Assembly (NCBI GenBank): GCA_942492205.1
Contig: CALODT010000004.1
Span: 193,465-257,464 of the forward strand
DNA from: UBA1847 sp942492205
Lineage (GTDB): Bacteria > Pseudomonadota > Gammaproteobacteria > Steroidobacterales > Woeseiaceae
DNA length: 64,000 nt
Reading direction: 5' to 3'
In this document: positions 35,401 to 44,054 of the stretch, piece after piece
Layout of the letters: the number at the start of each line of letters is the position of its first letter
How positions within the stretch are numbered: the first letter of the stretch is position 1
Notes under the pieces: generated by a model
The model's database searches: none
What the model saw: only the letters and a program-made list of their open reading frames with translations
Told to the model about the DNA's origin: nothing
Translations under genes and position numbers: made by a program

Positions 35401-37559
35401 TGATCGACGAAAGCGCCAGCCAGGCCGAGTTCGATGCTGCAATCGCGACTGTCGATGTCGCCTACGTCACAGAGGACATAACTTCCGGCGCACTTGATAC
35501 CAAACTGCGAGCGGCGACTGTCGGCGTAGTCATCGAAGAGGAGAAGATCACGGACGAGTTCGGCATCTCTTCGGGTGAGACGACTTTTACCGAAGCTTCG
35601 ATCGAAGTCACCGATAACACGCACTATATTACCGCGCCGTTCAGTCTTGGCATCGTCGCATTCGCGTCCTCGTCGCAGCCGGTCGGTGGGCGCGCCGGAA
35701 CCCTGGCACCTGGCCTCGCCGTGATCGCGCAGCGGCCATCCTCGACCACCAGTATGCTCGACGTGATTGAGACCGGCGATGCGTTGTTCGACACTGGGGT
35801 CGCGGCGGGGCGGCGGGTAAAACTGCCCTGGGGTGGTAATGACTTCGATATCAACTCCCTCACCGTCGACGGCTACGAAATCATGAAGCGGGCCATTGAG
35901 TGGGGGTCTGGTGCTGGGGCGGCCTCCCTGGGCCCGACCGCGCATTGGAAGCTGGACGACGGCACAGGGCTAACAGCAATCGACTCCGAAGGCGGCCATG
36001 ACGGTACGCTGACCAATGGTCCGGTGTGGGTAGCCGGCCAATTGGGGGACGCGGTGCAGTTTGACGGCAGCAACGACTATATTAACGTGCCGCATGATCC
36101 GACGCTGAATCTTGCCAGCGCGCTGACGATATCGACTTGGTTCCGCGCGGACACTTTTGGCGCTGGCATAGGTGGCTACCGGACATTTGTCGGCAAGTAT
36201 CCGAGTGCCACCACCGCCAACTACTGGTTCGGCACGTGGAAACAAGAACTCGTGTTCGGATTCTGGTCGGGCGGTGTCTGGCAAGAGGTCTTTACGACAG
36301 GGCTGGGCCTCAGCACCGGCCAGTGGTACCAGGCGGCGGTCACCTTTGACGATACCAGCAACCAGTTGTTGCTGTATCTCGATGGCACGCAAGTCCACGC
36401 GGAGGCTATAGATCAGACGCCACCGGTCAATACGGGCGACGTGTGGATAGGCCGGTCGGCGGCCGGCGAATACTGGGACGGGCAGCTTGACGACGTCCAG
36501 ATTTACAACAAAGTCTTGGCCGGGGCGGATATCGCAGCGCTGGCGGGCGGTGGTGGTGGCGGTGGCGGTGGCGGTGGCACCAGCTATAACGAGCTTCATC
36601 AGTCGTGGAGCGCAACTACTGACGCTGCCTGGCAGACGGTGGATCTGAGTGCGTACGGCGCTCCAGCAAGCTCGGTTGTGGAAGTCGCGATCATCAATAC
36701 CAAGGACAAGAATGAGCGTTGGGGCGGTGTTCGTGCTGTCGGCTCAAGCCTTGATCGGCGACTGCGACTTCATGAAGCGGAAGGTGGAGGTTCCGACGTC
36801 GTCGTCATGCACGTACAGACGAGCGCCAGCGGTGAGATTCAGCATTACGCTGAAAAAAAGGGCGAGGTGACGTTTGTCCTGTTGGGCTACTGGACCGGCG
36901 CGACGTATGTGGAGAGATTCAACAGCTTCTCTGCCGGCGGCAGCAACAGCTGGCGGGAGCACAACATCGGCGTCTACGGCGTGGGCCCCAACCAGGTAGC
37001 CGAGATCGCGATGATCAATACCAGCGCGTCAAATGAACGACTTGCCGGTGTGCGCCCCTCGGGCTCGAGCATGCAACGACGGATCAACATTCACGAGGCC
37101 GAATCAGGCGGGATCGATACGGCAACGATGATGGTTAATGCAGATGCTTCGGGAATTGCCGAGGTCTACGCAGCATCAGACACAGATATTGACTTCTACG
37201 TGCTTGGGTACTGGAGCACGCCTCCGGGAACATACACTGAAACTGGCGGCGTGCACGGTCAGGTTTCGAGTCTCCTGACATGGGAGTCGCACGACCTCGG
37301 TTCCTATGGAGTGCCGGCCAATTCGATTGCCCAGTTCATAACCTCCAATGAGAGTGGCGGCGCGGATGTAGAAATCGGTGTTCGACAAACAGGCTCATCG
37401 CTCAACCGCCTGTTCAATCTTCAGGAGGCCGAGGATGGCGGCTCTGACACGATTTCGGTCCATGTAAATGTTGATGGCAATTCCCGCGTCGAATGGTATG
37501 CACAGTACGGAAGCAACTTGCGGTTCTTCTACCCCATAGGCTGGTGGGTCCTGAATTAA
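32460..37559 (+). CDS. Giant pilin-like tip adhesin, 1,699 residues
   Basis: The start is a GTG at 32460 overlapping the previous stop. Residues 1-46 are a leader largely encoded by palindromic repeats (see 32480-32584); the pilin-type helix RGYLLVTVIITLFLLAS follows at 48-64, as in PilX/GspK proteins. Then come two DNRLRE-like domains (about 139-310 and 338-515), three copies of a roughly 205-residue repeat (starts near 533, 741 and 948; each opens with LxVVxxPxxL and contains ESWG[YF]TVxxI[SD]ES), a LamG/concanavalin-like domain (about 1155-1360), a Gly-run, and three copies of a roughly 100-residue C-terminal repeat (starts near 1374, 1481 and 1590, with the pattern RxxxLxEAExGG). I infer a filament-tip adhesin binding a carbohydrate or surface. 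No protease motif was seen. Confidence 0.88.
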   Translation: MTFLSKQGQSPAGTVPAPNTTVPVRRGPSPKGTVPAPRRTVPLRKSQRGYLLVTVIITLFLLASIAVLLSHDSANSANTSNRELESARADYVVAAGLQNALWRLQNNACMGDITIPDTALGNDTYSATITGAAAGTLYQLAADQDAWIRNDDVTMNNGTAAEQHIRFEGGNIEHALTRFDLSSLPKDAQINSAVAWFYVSTGGASGGIHPEGPLTVHNVTADWIEDKATWENMGVNYEQSILAGIPAQDQSGVWVSFNLTGQVQAWVNGQPNYGILMASTAEGVHGKYASKEDGSNPPRLEVVVGSGPASPVTIEANGTLNNGVTRTLKHPLTAASQPPVAYTFRPDTAESEDAEIWDQEPNTNYGDEAETWVSSASNDTTRTLLRFNMGSIPTGARILGATLSLYRQSGSGADQPVSAHRITNSWSEDAVTWNRRNVGTNWDTGGGDFDKTAIATTPVGPANNRYEWDITTLAQSWVDGSYPNYGVALAAGIGGMPGERFYTSDQADPEKRPGLSVTYACECGSPCMAPQGSGKVLMVVINPTTLVPADALKKTLFESWGYTVNVISESANAADFASTAANNDVVFISETVNSNQVGNKLANLAVGVVTQDGAFNSDLGIADGSAWPVSAAINLTDTSHYITSPFKAGPLDIYSEHMEQLTVSGGEAAGLQTLADTGGAGALVALNKGATLLGGGTAAGPRVVVPLGRLNNFNWNYLNNNGQLILQRALAWGSGVGKTYAGNLLMVVVDPSSLTTQEQAKRTLIESWGFTVNLIDESDGQSEFDAYLTNSDVVFVTEDVTASNIGNKLSNATIGVVIEEDNLADELGFSSGINWDSGTNFDIDNSHYITSTLPSGDVALLSSFESLATLTGSTAPGIQVLGYHDGLPSLAALESGASLAGGGSATGRRVILPWGGSNMDVAYLNADGLSVFKRSLEWGAGAGGTAPQQQVLLVVVDPASLTAQDASKQALMESWGYTVTLIDESASQAEFDAAIATVDVAYVTEDITSGALDTKLRAATVGVVIEEEKITDEFGISSGETTFTEASIEVTDNTHYITAPFSLGIVAFASSSQPVGGRAGTLAPGLAVIAQRPSSTTSMLDVIETGDALFDTGVAAGRRVKLPWGGNDFDINSLTVDGYEIMKRAIEWGSGAGAASLGPTAHWKLDDGTGLTAIDSEGGHDGTLTNGPVWVAGQLGDAVQFDGSNDYINVPHDPTLNLASALTISTWFRADTFGAGIGGYRTFVGKYPSATTANYWFGTWKQELVFGFWSGGVWQEVFTTGLGLSTGQWYQAAVTFDDTSNQLLLYLDGTQVHAEAIDQTPPVNTGDVWIGRSAAGEYWDGQLDDVQIYNKVLAGADIAALAGGGGGGGGGGGTSYNELHQSWSATTDAAWQTVDLSAYGAPASSVVEVAIINTKDKNERWGGVRAVGSSLDRRLRLHEAEGGGSDVVVMHVQTSASGEIQHYAEKKGEVTFVLLGYWTGATYVERFNSFSAGGSNSWREHNIGVYGVGPNQVAEIAMINTSASNERLAGVRPSGSSMQRRINIHEAESGGIDTATMMVNADASGIAEVYAASDTDIDFYVLGYWSTPPGTYTETGGVHGQVSSLLTWESHDLGSYGVPANSIAQFITSNESGGADVEIGVRQTGSSLNRLFNLQEAEDGGSDTISVHVNVDGNSRVEWYAQYGSNLRFFYPIGWWVLN
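32480..32584. repeat. GGGACNGTCCC palindromes inside the giant pilin's start
   Basis: About 105 bases hold two hairpins (32480-32506 and about 32537-32564) with arms built on GGGAC[A/C/T]GTCCC, plus a repeated GTCCCGGCACCAA segment and further single GTCCC ends. The repeats are read in frame as a Pro/Thr/Val-rich leader of the adhesin (VPAPNTT, VPAPRRT). Composition and structure resemble the RAYT-associated hairpins in this window, with a different core. Confidence 0.8.
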
Positions 37560-37580
37560 GGCCGTTCCCTTCCAACCAAT

Positions 37581-37629
37581 GGGGACATTCTACTTTTTGA
37601 GTCTTTGACTCAAAAAGTAGAATGTCCCC
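37581..37629. repeat. GGGGACATTC hairpin, upstream of RAYT gene
   Basis: Perfect 23-base arms (37581-37603 and 37607-37629) enclose a TTT loop. The outer end is GGGGACATTC. It lies between the adhesin stop and the RAYT start and is one of three such elements in the window; the inner stem sequence differs between copies while the outer ten bases stay fixed. Confidence 0.9.
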
Positions 37630-37657
37630 AGCGCGATTTCGCTGCCAACATCGCTGC

Positions 37658-38284
37658 ATGGCAAGAACAGCGCGAGCATCGAAGGGCGGCATCGTCTACC
37701 ACGCCATGAATCGTGGTAATCGTCGCGCCACTGTTTTTCACAGCTCATCCGACTACAGATCCTTCATTCGCTTGATGGCCGATGCCTGCAAGCGCGTTCC
37801 AATGAGGATATTGTGCTACTGCCTGATGCCCAACCACTTCCACGTGGTGATCTGGCCCCTCAATGACGGGGATATGAGTCGCTGGATGCAGTGGCTGCTA
37901 ACTAGCCATGTGCGTCGTTACCACAGGAATTACGGTACTTCAGGTCGGATCTGGCAAGGGCGTTTTAAGGCTTTTCCGATACAACAGGATGACCACTTGC
38001 TGACAGTGATGCGCTACGTCGAACGGAACCCGGTCCGAGCCAGCTTGGTTAGCCGCGCGATTGACTGGGAGTGGTCCAGTATCGTCATTCGTGAAGCGGA
38101 CCAGGAAAACACGATTCTCAGTGAGGCGCCGATTACCCTGCCCAAGAATTGGCAAGGATGGGTCGATCAAGCGATCACCCCAGCCGAACTTGACGCGCTC
38201 AGACGGTGTGGACGGCGCCAAGTGCCGTACGGAAGCGCTGATTGGCGAGAATCCGCCGCGAAAAACCTCGGATTGCTCAGATAG
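37658..38284 (+). CDS. REP-associated tyrosine transposase (RAYT, Y1_Tnp)
   Basis: I choose the ATG at 37658 (MARTARASKGGIVYHAMNRGN), giving 208 residues. The HUH motif is visible as MPNHFHVVIWP and the catalytic tyrosine region as MRYVERNPVRA. These are the marks of the single-strand Y1 transposases related to IS200/IS605 that act on REP-like hairpins. The gene is bracketed by hairpins at 37581-37629 and 38294-38343, which fits a RAYT with its own REPs. It is inserted between the adhesin and pilM genes of the pilus operon. Confidence 0.92.
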   Translation: MARTARASKGGIVYHAMNRGNRRATVFHSSSDYRSFIRLMADACKRVPMRILCYCLMPNHFHVVIWPLNDGDMSRWMQWLLTSHVRRYHRNYGTSGRIWQGRFKAFPIQQDDHLLTVMRYVERNPVRASLVSRAIDWEWSSIVIREADQENTILSEAPITLPKNWQGWVDQAITPAELDALRRCGRRQVPYGSADWRESAAKNLGLLR

Positions 38285-38293
38285 GGCAAGTAA

Positions 38294-38343
38294 GGGGACA
38301 TTCTGCTTTTCCGACCGAAGGCTCGGAAAAGCAGAATGTCCCC
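38294..38343. repeat. GGGGACATTC hairpin, downstream of RAYT gene
   Basis: Perfect 21-base arms (38294-38314 and 38323-38343) enclose an 8-base loop. The outer end GGGGACATTC and the symmetrical placement around the transposase match the upstream element; the inner stem differs. Confidence 0.9.
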
Positions 38344-38531
38344 GTTCAAGAAAACCGACCAGATATTAAAGATTTAGCCCGTTCTGCCGCTGTATTTAGG
38401 GATAGCTCTCTATTTGCTGTGGGGCGAAGCCTTGGTCGAAACACCCTGACCAGCCAACGTCGGATCTGCACGAGATCCCGGTAATTCCGGACTGTCGGCG
38501 CGCCGTCCTGAGCCTGTGAGGTTTGCGTCTT

Positions 38532-39590
38532 ATGAGCGTCCTGGCCCGCACCGCTGCGTTGTTCCCCCCGCGGTCCTCGGCTGTCACCATCGGCCCTATC
38601 GGCATCGACATTGCACTCGAGGCGATACACCTGGTGCAGCTTGAAGCTCGGCAAGGCCACAAACCGACCGTGCGCGCGAAGGCATCGCTCGAGATTGATG
38701 GCTCCCGTCGCGAACTGCTGCAACAGCCGCAGCAGTTCCGCTCGTTGATGAAGCGCGCCCTAGCCTCGGACCGTTTTCAGGGCAACAAGGCCGTGCTGGC
38801 ACTGCCTTCCGGCATGTTTCGGACCGTTTCTGTGAACTACCAGTTTGCAGGCCCCTCGAAAGACGAGCCCGCGGCCGTATTGCGCGCGATGAAAGGTCGA
38901 CTCGATGGCGACCTCGGTCAGTACGTGCTCGATTACATGCCGGTCGGCGGCCGCTCCAAGAGCGACGAAAAGCTCGCGCTCGTGGCAGTCAGCGAGAGGG
39001 ACAAGGTCGTCGATTTTCTTGAACTGGCCCGAAAAGCCGGTCTCGACGTTACAGCACTTGAGATCGGTCCTCTCGCGATCAGCCGGCTGACCAGTGCCGT
39101 CTCCGAAGACAGCGGCGAGTCGACTGTACTCGTCGTCAACTCCGGACGGCGCGCCAGCTACCTGACGCTGATCTCCGGGAACGACCTGTTGTTCGACCAG
39201 GAAGTCGCCATCGGTGAGCAGAGCCTCGTAAAGACCATCTGCGAAACGCTCGACATGCCCGAGGAAACAGCGCGTCAGCTCCTGTCGCCCACGGGCGTAT
39301 ACCCGGGCGACAGCGACGATCCTGTTGCCGGCGCGCTTGACGAGACCGGGTTGTTCAACACGCTGTCGGAAATATTGAAGCCACAGTTCATGAAGCTGGT
39401 CGAAGAAATCAAACGAGCGTTTCTTTACGCCGCCTCCGAAACACGCGGCCGTGGCGTGACGCAGATCTACCTGCTCGGAAGTATCGCTCGCTGGCCGGGC
39501 GCCGAAGATATGCTCAGCTCGCTTAGCGGCTCTACGGTGTCGAAGATCCCCAACCCGCTCGCATTGTTTCCCCATCCAGTGGTGACGGTA
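38532..39590 (+). CDS. PilM-like pilus assembly protein, 3' end lost at the join
   Basis: The start is the ATG at 38532 (MSVLARTAALFPPRSS). About 350 residues of a PilM/actin-like ATPase are present: VTIGPIGIDIALEAIHLVQLE, an SHS2-type insert, VVNSGRRASYLTLISG, the Lys-Arg region VEEIKRAFLYAAS and IYLLGSIARWPG, ending with KIPNPLALFP. After this the frame runs on into unrelated DNA (RRPAPRRPGAFF), since the matching conserved protein in this stretch is an aldehyde dehydrogenase on the other strand. PilM anchors PilN/PilO under the membrane; the genes expected next (pilN, pilO, secretin) are missing from the window. Confidence 0.85.
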
Positions 39591-39602
39591 AGAACGCACC
39601 TG
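39583..39602. other. Chimeric join 1: gammaproteobacterial to myxobacterial-type DNA
   Basis: To the left, plus-strand PilM is conserved up to about 39,585. To the right, the minus strand encodes the second domain of an aldehyde dehydrogenase up to the motif TGHNRAQV at about 39,595. Neither gene continues on the other side. Base composition and the rate of frameshifts also change here. Confidence 0.75.
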
Positions 39603-41405
39603 CGCCCGGTTGTGGCCGGTGGCCGCCCACCCGCCGCCTTGCGCGCGGCCTCCACGGCGTTGCGGATGTCCTTGCGGTTGCCGATCGCCGACATCGCCCA
39701 GCAGCTTGCCGCGCTTCGACCAGATCGGTTGCGAATAGCCGCCGTCGGGCCGCGCCTGCTTGCCGCCGATGTACAGCTTGGGCGTGCGGTCGATGCGATG
39801 GCGCGGCGGGACGCAGCCGGGGCCGTCGGAGGCTCTCGTCGCCCGGCGCCAAGGCGCCCCGGCGCCTTTTTCGCGGTTTCGGCGCTCCGCGACGGCTTCG
39901 TCCGACCTTGGCTTCGGCCGTCCCGACTTCACATACTCCCACAGCCCCTCCCGCCCGCCCTCCCGGCCGAAGCCCGCTCTCGCGGTAGCCGCCGAAGCCG
40001 CTCGCCGCGTCGAACATGTTGGTGCAGTTGATCCAGACCGTCCCCGCCTTGAGCTTCGGCGCGACGTCGAGCGCGAGGTTGATGTTCTCGGTCCAGACGC
40101 TAGCGGCGAGGCCGTAGCGGGTGTTGTTGGCGAGGGCGACCGCCTCCTTCGGCGTCCGGAAGGTGATCAAGGTGACCACCGGCCCGAAGATCTCGACCTG
40201 GCAGACGGTCGACGCCGGGGTGACGTCGGTGAGCAGCGTCGGCGGGTAGTAGTAGCCCTCGGTCGGGCAGGCCCAGGAGGGCTGCCAGACGGTCGCGCCC
40301 TCCTCCTGCGCCCTGGTCGACCAGGTCCCGGATGCGCTCCAGCTGCACCTGGGCGACGATCGCGCCCATGTCGACCGCCTTGTCCAGCGGATCGCCCACT
40401 CGGAGCGTCTCCATCCGGCCCTTGAGCTTGGTCACCAGCCGCTCGGCCACGCCCTCCAGCACCAGGATCCGGGAGCCGGCGCAGCAGACCTGGCCCTGGT
40501 TGAACCAGATCGCGTCGACGACACCTTCGACGGCGCTGTCGAGATCGGCGTCGTCGAAGACGATGAAGGGCGACTTGCCGCCCAGCTCGAGCGAGAGCTT
40601 CTTGCCGGAGCCGGCCGTCTTCTGACGGATGATGCGGCCGACCTCGGTCGAGCCGGTGAAGGCGATCTTGTCGACGTCCGGGTGCTCGACGAGCAGCGCG
40701 CCCGTGGCGCCGTCGCCGGTGACGATGTTGACCACGCCGGGCGGCAGGCCGGCGTCGCGGCAGAGCTCGGCGAAGGCGAGCGCCGTCACAGAGGTCAACT
40801 CGGCCGGCTTGAGCACCACCGTGTTGCCCATCGCCAGCGCCGGCGCGATCTTCCAGGCCAGCATCAGCAGCGGGAAGTTCCAGGGGATGATCTGGCCGAC
40901 CACGCCCAGCGGCTCCCGGCCGGGCAGCTCCCGTGTCATGAGCTGCGCCCAGCCGGCGTGGTGGTAGAAGTGCCGCGCCACCAGCGGCACGTCGATGTCG
41001 CGCGACTCCCGGATCGGCTTGCCGTTGTCGAGCGACTCGAGCACCGCGAACAGGCGGGCGTGCTTCTGGACCTGGCGGGCCAGCGCGTAGAGGTATCGCG
41101 CGCGCGGGCGTGGCCCGGCAGCGCCGCACCAGGCGGCTGGCGCGCGCGGGCCGCCGCGACGGCGCGATCCACGTCTTGCCCGCCGCCCTGGGCGATCGGG
41201 CGAGCGGCTTCGGTGCGTCGCCGGGTTGATGACTCGAAGGTCTCGCCGTCGCCGGGCTCGGCCAATGCGCCGCCGATGAAGTGGCCGAAGCGTGCATCGT
41301 GCTGCTCCAGCCAGGCGTGCGCCGGTGCGCCGCTCTCGGGCGCGGGACCGTAGGCCATGGTTTCGAAGATCTCAGGGATGCCATTCCGTGGACCACAGTC
41401 GTCAT
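39596..41405 (-). pseudogene. Bipartite aldehyde dehydrogenase, frameshifted and cut by the join
   Basis: The start is the ATG at 41405, 13 bases after the deoC stop. One full aldehyde dehydrogenase domain can be pieced together over at least three frames: FIGGALAEPGDGETF, GQIIPWNFPLLMLAWK, the NAD-site FTGSTEVGRIIRQ, LELGGKSPFIVF, the catalytic cysteine in NQGQVCCAGSR, and INCTNMFDAASGFGGYRESG. After a linker a second ALDH domain starts (LYIGGKQARPDGGYS, AIGNRKDIRNAVEAARKAA) and is cut at the join. Such double-ALDH proteins of about 800 residues occur next to deoC in several proteobacterial groups. The frameshifts look like indels in runs, probably sequencing errors. Confidence 0.8.
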
Positions 41406-41417
41406 GGCGGAGTTCCT

Positions 41418-42430
41418 TCAGGCTCGGGCCAGCGACCCATTCAGGGCATGTGGGTGGCGGTGCGCCGCCGAGTAGCGGCCGGTCACGAAGTGCTCCAGCT
41501 GGCGCTCGATGTCGGTGAGCAGCGAGCTGGCGCCGAAGCGGAAGAGGCCTGCCGGAGCCAGCGTCGCCCAGCTCTTCCTTGATCAGGATCAGCCAGTCCA
41601 GCGCCTCCTTGGCGGTGCGGATGCCGCCGGCGGGCTTGAAGCCGACCTTGAAGCCGGTGGCCGCCCTGGTACTCGCGCATGGCACGGACCATTTGCAGGC
41701 TGACCATGAGGGTCGCGTTGGTCGGCTTCCTTGCCGGTCGAGGTCTTGATGAAGTCGGCGCCGGCCATCATGCACACGACGCTGGCCCGCGCCACGTTGC
41801 GCAGCGTGCCCAGCTCGCCGGTGGCGAGGATGGTCTTGATGTGCGCGTCGCCGCAGGCCTCCCGCATCGCGCGCACTTCGTCGTAGAGCGCGCGCCAGTC
41901 CTCCGTCAGGACATGGGCCCGGGTGATGACGATGTCGATCTCCTCGGCGCCGGCGGCCACCGACGCCCGGATCTCCGCGATGCGCTGGGCGAACGGCGTG
42001 AGGCCCGGCGGGAAACCCGGTCGACACCGCGGCGACCGGAATGCCGGAGCCCTCGAGCGCCCGCACGGCGGTTTCGACGAAGCGGTGGATAGACGCAGAC
42101 CGCCGCCGACGGTGATCCCGAGGTCGGCGACGCCGAGCGCTTCCAGCAGGTCGCCGCGGACCGGGTGGCGCGCCTTGGCGCACAAGCCGTCGGACCGCCC
42201 GGGGTGTCGTCGCCGGAGAGCGTCGTGAGGTCCATGCAGGGTGATCGCCCGGAGCAGCCAGGCGGCCTGCCACTCCTTCTTGACCGTGCGCCGGGTCGGC
42301 AGCGTCGCCGCTCGCGCCGCTCGACCGCGCTCCGGTTCGCCTGAACGGCGCGGACCCACGCGAGGTCGAGCGGCATCCCGGGGTTGCGCTCCGGGGTCGG
42401 CGAGTCGCTGGTGCTGGCGTGGACCATCAT
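41418..42430 (-). pseudogene. deoC: Deoxyribose-phosphate aldolase, frameshifted
   Basis: The start is ATGATG at 42430 (MMVHASTSDSPTPERNP). Conserved blocks are spread over several frames: RNPGMPLDLAWV, VAGADLGITVGGG-like start of the barrel, EIDIVITRAHVLTEDW, the loop IKTILATGELGTL containing the Schiff-base-region lysine, ADFIKTSTGKE with the catalytic Lys, and GFKVGFKPAGGIRTAKEAL. DeoC splits deoxyribose 5-phosphate into glyceraldehyde 3-phosphate and acetaldehyde; the aldehyde dehydrogenase encoded after it would oxidise the acetaldehyde. At least four single-base indels break the frame. Confidence 0.82.
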
Positions 42431-42642
42431 CGCTACTCCTGACACTCCGCGTCTTATCGCAGACATGCGCGTTCTTGCCTAGGAGCCACCCGTGGAGGTC
42501 CGCGGCGACAAGCCCGTGGGTGACGTACCGTCGGCGAGACGGAGCCCTTGAAAAACCCTCTATGATTGACGCAGAGGCGCGCCGATTGCTACGTTGCGCT
42601 TGCTGCGCGTTCCCGCGCCGCGTACGGGACGACGGGATCTCT

Positions 42643-44018
42643 ATGAACCATCGAAGCTCTCTCCGCGGCGCTCTCTCACCTCTCCCCGCCGCGCTCACCC
42701 TCGCGCTCACCGTCAGCGGTCTCGGCTGCGGCGACGATGCGATCAGCACCGCCAGCGGCAGCGCCACCGAGGGCTCCTCCTCGAGCGGCAGCACGACGGT
42801 CGCCGAGAGCACCGGGACCACGACCACAGGGACCACCTCGGACGGCAGCGCCAGCGCGACCGGGACCACAACTACAACCTCGACCTCCGGCGAGACGACG
42901 ACGACCTCGACGACCTCGACGACCTCGACGACCTCGACGACCGACGCCACCACCGACGCCACCACCACCACCACCACCACCACCGGGACGACCACCGACG
43001 TCCTACCACCACCACCGACGGGACGACCACCGACGCCACCACCACCGGGACGACCACCGACGCCACCACCACCGGCGGCGAGGAGATCGACGCGGCCTAC
43101 GTCGGCATGTCGCTCACCGACAGCCTCGTCGCCTTCGATCTCATGACCGAAGAGGCGGTCATCGACATCGACCTCCTCCCCGAGGGCAACTACCCCTACG
43201 ACGTGACGATCCGCCCGGACGGCTCCGAGGTCTGGGTCGTCGGCGCCGTCGGTGACGGGGTCAAGGTGATCGACACCGCGACCCAGACGGTGACCCAGTC
43301 GATCGATCTCGCGGGGGTCGGCGACTACGCGATCGACGTCCTCTTCAACAGCGACGGCACCCTCGCCTACGTCTCGTCGCGCGACTCCGAAGCCCTGGTG
43401 ATCATCGACGCCGACACCTACACCGTCCAGGACACGATCCCTCTACCGGCGGGGATCGACGGCGGCAAGATGACCCTCGACCCCTGCACGGACCTCGTCT
43501 ACATGGTCGAGTGGTTCGGCGGCGAGCTGATGCGGATCGACGTCGGCGCCAAGAAGATCGACTCGGAGCCGCTCGGCAAGTCGCTCTGGGACCTGCGGGT
43601 CACCGCCGACGGCAAGACCCTCTACGTCACCGATCGCGGGACCGATCAGGTCCGTGTCGTCGACGCCGCCACCCTCACGGAGACCGACGTGATCGCCGTC
43701 GGCGACGACCCCTGGGGGATCGAGCTCGCCGAGGACGAGGGGATCCTCGTCGTCGCCTGCGAGGACGACTCGACCGTCCACCTCGTCGATCTCGGCGACC
43801 TCTCGACCCTCGAAAAGCCGCTGCCGATGGGCGCCCGCCCGCGCGACGTCGACGTCCTCGGCAACGCCGCCTACATCGTCAGCGGCGATGTGCTCGGCAA
43901 CGACGGCGTCTACAAGCTGATCTTCGACGCCGACGAGGCGACCTTTATCGACCTCGGCAAGAACTACAACTCGAACGCGATCGCGGTCCGGCCTCAACCC
44001 GTCGAGTGCAAGCCGTAG
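42643..44018 (+). pseudogene. Beta-propeller lipoprotein with Thr-rich linker, one frameshift
   Basis: The start is the ATG at 42643. A signal peptide ends at a lipobox (VSGLGCGDD). A linker of about 90 residues, nearly all Thr, Ser and Gly, follows, as in many Nannocystaceae lipoproteins. One frameshift near 43,000, inside the repetitive linker, moves the frame to the globular domain: about 300 residues of YncE/YVTN-type beta-propeller repeats (YPYDVTIRPDGSEVWVV, YAIDVLFNSDGTLAYVSS, WDLRVTADGKTLYVTDRG). I infer a surface lipoprotein of unknown binding partner. The shift lies in a simple repeat, so either sequencing error or phase variation could cause it. Confidence 0.8.
42890..43078. repeat. 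Low-complexity Thr-codon repeat
   Basis: Tandem CGACCTCGA and ACCACCGACGCC units fill this stretch. They encode the Thr-rich linker of the lipoprotein. Read in other frames they give poly-His or Asp/Leu repeats, which are not real proteins. The frameshift of the host gene lies within it. Confidence 0.8.
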
Positions 44019-44054
44019 GCGGGAGAGGCTCAACCAAGGCATAGGAAGACGGTC

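Noticed and set aside
30446..38343. Attachment sites or integron attC-like elements
   Set aside because: The hairpins carry the fixed outer end of RAYT-associated repeats, and the adjacent recombinase is a Y1 transposase, not an integrase.
39620..40031. C-terminal extension of the PilM-like protein
   Set aside because: The stretch is the antisense of an aldehyde dehydrogenase domain; its residues are Arg/Pro/Ala-rich noise.
42594..44018. A protein with His-rich and Asp-Leu-rich repeats at its N-terminus
   Set aside because: These repeats are the Thr-rich linker of the lipoprotein read out of frame; the true N-terminus lies in another frame with a signal peptide and lipobox.
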